From assembly GCA_003524365.1 (NCBI GenBank), contig DQHS01000079.1:14605-26190 (forward strand): 11,586 bases of DNA, written 5' to 3'. Each line of letters begins with the position of its first letter. Positions within the stretch are counted from its first letter, which is position 1. This DNA comes from Cellvibrio sp. GTDB lineage: Bacteria > Pseudomonadota > Gammaproteobacteria > Pseudomonadales > Cellvibrionaceae. The notes under the pieces were generated by a model that saw only the letters and a program-made list of their open reading frames with translations, was not told where the DNA came from and made no database searches. The position numbers were made by a program, and so were the translations under genes. Of the stretch, positions 1 through 5,304 are shown piece after piece.

Positions 1-1
1 G

Positions 2-1648
2 GGCAATATCAAACTCAATCAGCTCGGTTTTTTACCTGAGTCTGCAAAATGGGCCGTAGTGCCTGCCGGTAATTCAACCAGTTTTAAAGTGATTAATACA
101 GCAAACAATACCGAGGTGTTTAGCGGTACCTTGAGCGCGGCAGCTACTTGGACAGCATCCGAGGAGAGCGTCAAGCTCGCCGACTTTTCCAGCGTAAAAA
201 CCCCAGGCGATTATCTCCTGCGTGTTGAGGGAGTGAATGACTCCTACCCATTTACGATAGCCAATGATGTCTACAGCGCGGTAACCGCGGCAAGTATCAA
301 GGCCTTCTATTTCAATCGCAACAGCGCTGAATTACTAGCAACACACGCGGGAGTTTTTGCGCGTCCGCTCGGGCATCCTGACACCCAGGTGTTAGTGCAT
401 CCATCGGCTGCCAGTGCAGCGCGCCCTACAGGCACAGTGATCTCCAGCCCCAAGGGTTGGTATGACGCGGGCGATTACAACAAGTACATCGTCAACTCGG
501 GCATTGCGACTTATTCGCTGCTCGCGGCTTACGAACATTTCCCGGAAATCTTTAATAGCCAGAACTTAAATATCCCCGAAAGTGGCAACGCCCTTCCTGA
601 TCTTATCGATGAAACCTTGTGGAATCTGGAGTGGATGTTGAGCATGCAAGACCCGAACGATGGCGGTGTTTACCACAAGCTCACCAATAAAAATTTCGAT
701 GGCACGGTGATGCCACATCAAGCAACAAGCGAGCGCTACGTCGTACAAAAAACCACAGCTGCCGCCTTGGATTTTGCGGGTGTTATGGCAACAGCGAGCC
801 GCGTACTTGCGCAATATGAAACTCAATTACCGGGCATGTCAGCAAACATGTTGGCCGCTGCTGAATCGGCTTGGGCATGGGCAGTTGCCAATCCCGCTAT
901 CACTTACAAACAACCCGACGATGTGAAAACCGGTGAGTACGGCGATAGTAATTTGGCCGATGAATTTGCTTGGGCGGCTGCCGAGTTGTATATCACCAGC
1001 AAAAAAGACGCTTACTACACCGCAATGAAACCAACAGAGACATTTGCCACTGTTCCCTCCTGGGGCGATGTGCGCAGCTTGGGTTGGATTTCGCTCGCGC
1101 ATCACCGCGAAAATTTAACAGCGATTGCTGATAAACAATTAATCGCCAGCCGCATCGATGGCCTCGCCAACAATTTGCAAACGACTTGGGCTGCCTCGCC
1201 TTATCGCGTCACTATGCAGAAAAATGATTTTGTATGGGGTAGCAATTCAGTTGCGCTGGGTCAGGCGATGATGTTGGTGCAAGCATATCGTTTGAATGGT
1301 AAACGTGAATATCTCGATGCCGCACAATCGATGCTCGATTACGTGCTTGGTCGCAATGCGACAGATATGTCCTTCGTGACCGGCTATGGTGATAAAGCAA
1401 CTATGCACCCGCATCATCGTCCGTCAGAAGCCGATGGCATTGCGGAACCGATTCCCGGTTTTATCGCCGGTGGTCCGCAGCCGGGGCAACAGGATAAATC
1501 GGGTTGCAATGTTCCTTACCCTTCCAATATCGCGGCCAAATCGTATCTTGATGATTGGTGTAGTTATGCGAGTAATGAAATCGCCATCAATTGGAATGCG
1601 CCTTTGGTATATGTATCGGCCGCAATTGAGGCGTTAACACCGAAATAA
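2..1648 (+). CDS. GH9 cellulase (endoglucanase), 5' end outside window
   Basis: Glycoside hydrolase family 9 enzyme, expected to be secreted and to cleave beta-1,4-glucan (endoglucanase or cellodextrinase) by inversion. The frame is open to the left edge: upstream of a GTG at 59 it already encodes an IKLNQLGFLPESAKWAVV-like segment, the typical start of the CelD_N Ig-like domain, so that GTG is internal and the true start and signal peptide lie outside. Numbering from the first visible codon (548 residues): Ig-like domain about 1-75; (alpha/alpha)6 catalytic domain about 77-545. Catalytic signatures are D155-A-G-D158 (water-positioning and base aspartates), H471-H472-R-P-S substrate-site histidines, and E526 in NEIAINWNAP, the expected general acid. 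No carbohydrate-binding module follows the catalytic domain. The gene ends 26 bases before an intrinsic terminator. Family is certain; exact substrate (cellulose, cellodextrin, mixed-linkage glucan) is not. Confidence 0.96.
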   Translation, partial: GNIKLNQLGFLPESAKWAVVPAGNSTSFKVINTANNTEVFSGTLSAAATWTASEESVKLADFSSVKTPGDYLLRVEGVNDSYPFTIANDVYSAVTAASIKAFYFNRNSAELLATHAGVFARPLGHPDTQVLVHPSAASAARPTGTVISSPKGWYDAGDYNKYIVNSGIATYSLLAAYEHFPEIFNSQNLNIPESGNALPDLIDETLWNLEWMLSMQDPNDGGVYHKLTNKNFDGTVMPHQATSERYVVQKTTAAALDFAGVMATASRVLAQYETQLPGMSANMLAAAESAWAWAVANPAITYKQPDDVKTGEYGDSNLADEFAWAAAELYITSKKDAYYTAMKPTETFATVPSWGDVRSLGWISLAHHRENLTAIADKQLIASRIDGLANNLQTTWAASPYRVTMQKNDFVWGSNSVALGQAMMLVQAYRLNGKREYLDAAQSMLDYVLGRNATDMSFVTGYGDKATMHPHHRPSEADGIAEPIPGFIAGGPQPGQQDKSGCNVPYPSNIAAKSYLDDWCSYASNEIAINWNAPLVYVSAAIEALTPK

Positions 1649-1674
1649 TGGCGTAGTTATTGTTAGTTTTTTAT

Positions 1675-1700
1675 AAGCCAGCCTCAGTGCTGGCTTTTTT
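1675..1700 (+). terminator. Rho-independent terminator after the GH9 gene
   Basis: An 8-bp perfect stem AAGCCAGC (1675-1682) / GCTGGCTT (1689-1696) with a 6-base loop runs into a T tract to 1700, 26 bases after the GH9 stop codon. It separates the cellulase transcript from the downstream operon. Confidence 0.9.
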
Positions 1701-1923
1701 GTGCCTGAGTAAAAACACCCAGAGCGACTCATGTCCCGTTCACTGTTTTTCTGTGAATCGCGTCTATGCTTTTAAAGTTTCCCGCCAGCTGGCTTTCTTT
1801 TTGTCATTAAGAGTAAAGATCCGTATCGGTGCGTAGATAAGGTGTTTTTGGCGGGCTAATCTTTATTACCGGCGCAGTGAGAGCCGGTATAAACACCATC
1901 TAACAACAATAGAGTTTGCCACT
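1701..1923 (+). promoter_or_regulatory. Control region of the sugar-oxidation operon
   Basis: This gene-free stretch lies between the GH9 terminator and the isomerase-like gene, so the operon's promoter should be here. Visible elements are a perfect 10-bp palindrome GCCAGCTGGC (1784-1793), a TTGTCA (1801-1806) spaced 17 bases from a weak TATCGG (1824-1829), and a TATAAA hexamer (1888-1893) overlapping an interrupted palindrome (1867-1889). No promoter is strong enough to call definitively. I see no ORF or RNA gene in the region. Confidence 0.45.
1867..1889. promoter_or_regulatory. Interrupted palindrome, candidate operator
   Basis: The sequence is TACCGGC, 9 bases, GCCGGTA: two perfect 7-bp inverted arms whose centres are 16 bp apart. 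The right arm overlaps a TATAAA hexamer at 1888-1893, and the palindrome ends 34 bases before the ATG of the isomerase-like gene. The placement suits a repressor operator covering a -10 box, or alternatively a hairpin in the 5' leader. No T run follows the second arm, so it is not an intrinsic terminator. The regulator is unknown. Confidence 0.4.
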
Positions 1924-2820
1924 ATGACCCATTCTATAAACCGCCGTGCACTCATGCGTGGCGCTGTTGCCAGCGCTTTAGGTTTGTCCAGTCTATCCGC
2001 GCTTGGTGCGGAAACAGTTTTAACTTCTGGTACTTCTACAACAGCCTTAAAAGGCAACATCCAACACTCGGTTGCACGTTGGACGTTTAATTTCTTGTCA
2101 CTGGAAGAGTTGTGTCTGGTTGTCAAACGTTTGGGTTTTTCGGCAATTGATTTAGTGGGGCCAAGTGAGTGGCATATCCTCAAGCAACATGGAATAGATT
2201 CCTCCATGTGTAATGGAGCTGAATTAAATCTGGAAGATGGTTGGGGTGATGCAAAATTTCATAAACCGCTGATTGAAAATTATCGCAAGCATATCGATTT
2301 GGTCAGCGATGCCGGTTACAAAAACCTGATTTGTTTTAGCGGCAATGCGCGCGGCAAAGATCCGGAAGAGGGATTGAAAAACGCGACCAAAGGTCTGAAA
2401 CAAATTCTCGCGCAAGCGGAAAAGCGCGGCGTGATTTTGCAGATGGAATTATTTAACAGCAAGGTTGATCACCCGGATTATTTTGCTGATAACTCCGCGT
2501 GGGGAATTGAACTCTGTAAACGTTTGGATTCACCCAATTTTAAATTGTTGTACGACATCTATCACATGCAAATTAGCGAAGGCGACATCATTCGCACCAT
2601 TCAGAACAATCATCAGTATTTTGGTCATTACCACACGGCGGGTGTGCCGGGCCGCAATGAAATTGATGAAACCCAAGAGCTGTATTACCCCGCTATTGCT
2701 CGCGCTATCCATGCAACCGGCTTTAAAGGATATGTCGCGCAGGAGTTTATGCCCAAGCGCGCAACGGACAACGAAAAAATTGAATCGCTGAAAGCGGCGA
2801 TCCGTATCTGCGATGTTTAA
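1924..2820 (+). CDS. Tat-exported TIM-barrel sugar isomerase/epimerase-like protein
   Basis: Xylose isomerase-like TIM-barrel protein (AP endonuclease family 2 fold) resembling hydroxypyruvate isomerases. The 298 residues begin with a Tat-type signal (N-R-R-A-L-M-R at 6-12, then a hydrophobic stretch ending near SALGA at 25-29), so the enzyme should act in the periplasm, unlike cytoplasmic Hyi; without the leader it is about the usual 260-residue length. Likely metal/catalytic residues sit in the family positions: E175 (QMELFNS), D211 (LLYDIYHM), H235/H237 (GHYHTAG) and E274 (AQEFMPK). The VPGRNEID segment resembles the substrate loop of Hyi. Start is the ATG 9 bases after a weak AGAG. It is the first gene of an operon; the GMC dehydrogenase follows after 39 bases. 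The partnership suggests it acts on an oxidised sugar (isomerisation, epimerisation or elimination on a 3-keto glycoside). That role is inference; true hydroxypyruvate isomerase activity is unlikely in the periplasm. Confidence 0.85.
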   Translation: MTHSINRRALMRGAVASALGLSSLSALGAETVLTSGTSTTALKGNIQHSVARWTFNFLSLEELCLVVKRLGFSAIDLVGPSEWHILKQHGIDSSMCNGAELNLEDGWGDAKFHKPLIENYRKHIDLVSDAGYKNLICFSGNARGKDPEEGLKNATKGLKQILAQAEKRGVILQMELFNSKVDHPDYFADNSAWGIELCKRLDSPNFKLLYDIYHMQISEGDIIRTIQNNHQYFGHYHTAGVPGRNEIDETQELYYPAIARAIHATGFKGYVAQEFMPKRATDNEKIESLKAAIRICDV

Positions 2821-2859
2821 TTTTCTATAAAAGAATTCGGTTTATCCAGAGGTACATCT

Positions 2860-4551
2860 ATGTCTACTACACAACACTTTGATGCCATTGTGGTTGGCTC
2901 CGGTATTAGCGGCGGTTGGGCGGCTAAAGAACTTACCGAAAAAGGTTTGAAAGTATTGTTGCTCGAGCGCGGGCGTAATATTGAGCACATTAAAGATTAC
3001 GTTAATGCGACCAAAGAAACCTGGGACTACCCGCATCGCGGTCATCCCACACAGGAAATGAAACGTAACCACCCGGTGCTGCGCCGCGATTTTGTACTCA
3101 ATGAAGAAACCGACGGCATGTGGGCTAATGAGCAGGAAAGCCCTTATGTTGAGAAGAAACCCTTTGACTGGTTTCGAGGCTATCACGTGGGCGGCCGCTC
3201 GCTGCTGTGGGGGCGTCAGAGTTATCGTCTCAGTCCTCTGGATTTTGAAGCCAATCAGCGAGACGGCATTGCCGTTGATTGGCCGATTCGCTACGCGGAT
3301 ATGGCCCCCTGGTACGATTACGTTGAACGTTTCGCCGGGATTTCCGGCAGCCTCGAAGGCTTGGATCATCTGCCTGATGGCCAGTTCTTACCCCCGATCG
3401 AATTGAATATTGTTGAGAAAGATGTCGCTGCCAGAATTAAGAAAGCCTATGGCGGCAAACGTTTGATAATCAACAGCCGCACGGCCAACATTACTCAGCC
3501 GAAACCGGAACAGGGCAGGGTCAACTGCCAGTACCGCAATAAATGTTGGTTGGGTTGCCCGTTTGGTGCCTATTTTAGTACTCAGTCATCAACACTGCCG
3601 GCGGCGATGAAAACCGGCAATCTCACTCTACGCCCCTTTTCTATCGTCAGTCAGGTGTTGTATGACAAAGACAAAAAACGCGCGCGCGGTGTAGAAGTTA
3701 TCGATGCTGAAACCAACCAGACTTACGAATTTACTGCCAATGTGATTTTCCTCAATGCCTCCAGCTTTAACTCCACCTGGATTTTAATGAACTCCGCTAC
3801 CGATATTTGGCCGGGCGGTTTGGGCAGCAGCAGTGGCGAGTTGGGGCATAACGTTATGGATCACCATTTCCGTGTAGGCGCGGGTGGGGTAGTGGAGGGC
3901 TACGAGGACAAGTATTACTTTGGCCGTCGTCCAGCTGGTTTTTATATTCCTCGCTTCCGCAATCTGGGTGATGAAAAACGCAGCTATGTGCGCGGCTTTG
4001 GGTATCAGGGCGCTGCCAGTCGTGAGGGTTGGAACCGCGATGTAGCCGAAATGGGCGTTGGGGCAGATTTTAAAAATGCACTTGCTGAGCCAGGTGCCTG
4101 GACCATCGGCATGACCGCCTTTGGCGAAATGCTACCGCACCACGACAACCGTATTTATCTCGATAAAAACGTGAAGGACAAATGGGGTCTGCCGGTATTG
4201 GCGATGGATGTTGAGATTCGTGAAAACGAATTGGCGATGCGTAAAGACATGCAGCAAGACGCCATCGATATCCTCGAAGCCGCCGGTGTTAAAAATGTAG
4301 GAGGTGGCGACTGGGGTTACTCGCCGGGTATGGGTATTCACGAAATGGGTACAGCGCGTATGGGGCGCGATCCCAAGACTTCCGTGCTCAATGGCTTTAA
4401 TCAGGTGTGGGATGCACCCAACGTATTTGTCACCGACGGCGCCGCTATGACATCCGCGTCCTGCGTAAATCCATCGCTGACCTATATGGCGCTGACTGCC
4501 CGCGCGGTAGATCACGCGGTAAAAGAACTGAAAAAGGGGAATCTGTCATGA
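2860..4551 (+). CDS. GMC oxidoreductase, probable glucoside 3-dehydrogenase catalytic subunit
   Basis: FAD-dependent glucose-methanol-choline family dehydrogenase, 563 residues. The Rossmann FAD motif is G13-S-G-I-S-G18 followed by the acidic end of beta-2 (LLLERGR). The C-terminal domain carries the active-site pair H494 (GIHEMGTARMG) and N537 (CVNPSLT). A cysteine triad C223-x5-C229-x3-C233 matches the spacing that, as I recall, ligates the 3Fe-4S cluster in bacterial FAD-glucose dehydrogenase alpha subunits, implying electrons leave to a cytochrome rather than to oxygen. It has no signal peptide; related enzymes cross the membrane folded, with their Tat-carrying small subunit, which is the next gene and overlaps this stop codon. 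A strong CAGAGGT ribosome site (2847-2853) supports the ATG. Expected reaction: oxidation of the C3 hydroxyl of glucosides or disaccharides to 3-keto sugars in the periplasm. Family is certain; the C3 specificity and exact substrate are inferred from gene context. Gluconate or glucose dehydrogenase are the alternatives. Confidence 0.93.
   Translation: MSTTQHFDAIVVGSGISGGWAAKELTEKGLKVLLLERGRNIEHIKDYVNATKETWDYPHRGHPTQEMKRNHPVLRRDFVLNEETDGMWANEQESPYVEKKPFDWFRGYHVGGRSLLWGRQSYRLSPLDFEANQRDGIAVDWPIRYADMAPWYDYVERFAGISGSLEGLDHLPDGQFLPPIELNIVEKDVAARIKKAYGGKRLIINSRTANITQPKPEQGRVNCQYRNKCWLGCPFGAYFSTQSSTLPAAMKTGNLTLRPFSIVSQVLYDKDKKRARGVEVIDAETNQTYEFTANVIFLNASSFNSTWILMNSATDIWPGGLGSSSGELGHNVMDHHFRVGAGGVVEGYEDKYYFGRRPAGFYIPRFRNLGDEKRSYVRGFGYQGAASREGWNRDVAEMGVGADFKNALAEPGAWTIGMTAFGEMLPHHDNRIYLDKNVKDKWGLPVLAMDVEIRENELAMRKDMQQDAIDILEAAGVKNVGGGDWGYSPGMGIHEMGTARMGRDPKTSVLNGFNQVWDAPNVFVTDGAAMTSASCVNPSLTYMALTARAVDHAVKELKKGNLS
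4535..4540 (+). promoter_or_regulatory. Ribosome binding site of the subunit 3 gene, inside the GMC gene
   Basis: AGGGGA lies 7 bases before the ATG at 4548, within the last codons of the GMC gene. It fixes the start of the small subunit at 4548 rather than at an in-frame codon further upstream, and leaves exactly the Tat lipoprotein leader at the N-terminus. Confidence 0.8.
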
Positions 4552-5102
4552 ATCGCCGCGAATTATTAACACTGATTACCGCCGCCACAGGCACGGCGAT
4601 GATTGGCGGTACCTCGCTGCTAAGTGGCTGCGCCACCACTACTGAACCCCGGGCAAATTTTTCTGCTGAGAATATCGCTCTGTTGGATGAAATAGCGGAA
4701 ACCATTTTGCCGCGCACGACTACACCGGGCGCCAAAGACGCACAAGTCGGCCAGTTTATGAGCGTATATGTCAATGACTGCTACACGCTTGATGAGCAAA
4801 CTATTTTCCATAAAGGTTTAATGTCTTTCGAAGACACCTGTAAGAAAACCTACAGCCGCCGTTTTATGGCGCTGCAGCCAAGCGAACGGGAAGATTTTAT
4901 AAATCAACTTGATCGCGAAGCAAAAGCGGGCGTTGCGGCGGGCCAGATGCACTACTTCACGATGATCAAGCAACTGACGTTGTTTGGTTTCTTCACCTCG
5001 GAAGTAGGGGCCACCCAAGTGTTGCGCCATTTACCAATACCTGGGCGTTTTGATGGCGATCTGGCTTATAAAGTGGGTGATCGTGGCTGGGCTACTCGAT
5101 AG
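4548..5102 (+). CDS. Gluconate 2-dehydrogenase subunit 3 family protein (Tat lipoprotein, hitch-hiker subunit)
   Basis: Small subunit, 184 residues, of the membrane-bound flavin dehydrogenase family (Gluconate_2-dh3). The ATG overlaps the GMC stop codon as ATGA (4548-4551), which points to translational coupling and equal amounts of both subunits. The N-terminus M-N-R-R-E-L-L has a Tat-type twin arginine (R3-R4), then a hydrophobic stretch and the lipobox L25-S-G-C28, so the mature protein should be a lipid-anchored periplasmic protein. The family signature follows: L45-L-D-E-I-A-E-T-I-L-P-R-T57, then PGAKDAQVGQFM (60-71). In characterised glucoside 3-dehydrogenase and FAD-glucose dehydrogenase complexes this subunit carries the folded FAD subunit through Tat and stabilises it. 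The start at 4548 is chosen over longer in-frame readings because of the ribosome site and the leader. The gene ends in tandem TAG TAG. Family assignment is strong; the hitch-hiker role is from homologues. Confidence 0.92.
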   Translation: MNRRELLTLITAATGTAMIGGTSLLSGCATTTEPRANFSAENIALLDEIAETILPRTTTPGAKDAQVGQFMSVYVNDCYTLDEQTIFHKGLMSFEDTCKKTYSRRFMALQPSEREDFINQLDREAKAGVAAGQMHYFTMIKQLTLFGFFTSEVGATQVLRHLPIPGRFDGDLAYKVGDRGWATR

Positions 5103-5133
5103 TAGTGCGGCGTTTTTTACGCGCTTGTTAATC

Positions 5134-5164
5134 AACCCCGCCAGTTCGCTGCGCGGGGTTTTTT
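5134..5164 (+). terminator. Rho-independent terminator ending the three-gene operon
   Basis: The stem AACCCCGC (5134-5141) / GCGGGGTT (5153-5160) with an 11-base loop is followed by T residues to 5164, 31 bases after the stop of the small subunit gene. It implies that the PQQ dehydrogenase gene downstream is transcribed from its own promoter. Confidence 0.9.
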
Positions 5165-5290
5165 ATTGCGGCAACTTTTTATCGCGCCAACTGTTGATCA
5201 CATAGCGTGAGTTATGGGGCATTCACCACAGACGGGTATGGATAGGAACGCTATATTGAATAATCAGCTTGTCTCAATGGGTAAGGCTCT

Positions 5291-5297
5291 GAGAGGT
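5291..5297 (+). promoter_or_regulatory. Ribosome binding site that sets the start of the PQQ dehydrogenase
   Basis: GAGAGGT lies 7 bases before the ATG at 5305. An in-frame GTG at 5296 overlaps this site and so cannot be the start it serves; the ATG is preferred. Confidence 0.8.
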
Positions 5298-5304
5298 GAT
5301 TACC

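Noticed and set aside
1784..1800. GCCAGCTGGC followed by a T-rich run as a second terminator
   Set aside because: The palindrome is continuous, so a hairpin with a real loop would have only three base pairs; the stretch lies inside the control region after a proper terminator.
2842..3369. Minus-strand 175-residue frame opposite the GMC gene
   Set aside because: It lies wholly within the FAD-domain coding sequence, has no recognisable domain and no ribosome site; a shadow frame.
4407..4547. Longer N-terminus for the subunit 3 gene
   Set aside because: The extra 47 residues are GMC coding read in another frame; the ATG at 4548 has a ribosome site and gives an immediate Tat lipoprotein signal.
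5244..5265. TATATT/AATAAT as the -10 of a promoter for the PQQ dehydrogenase
   Set aside because: No acceptable -35 at 16-18 bases upstream; a promoter must be in 5165-5290 but I cannot place it.
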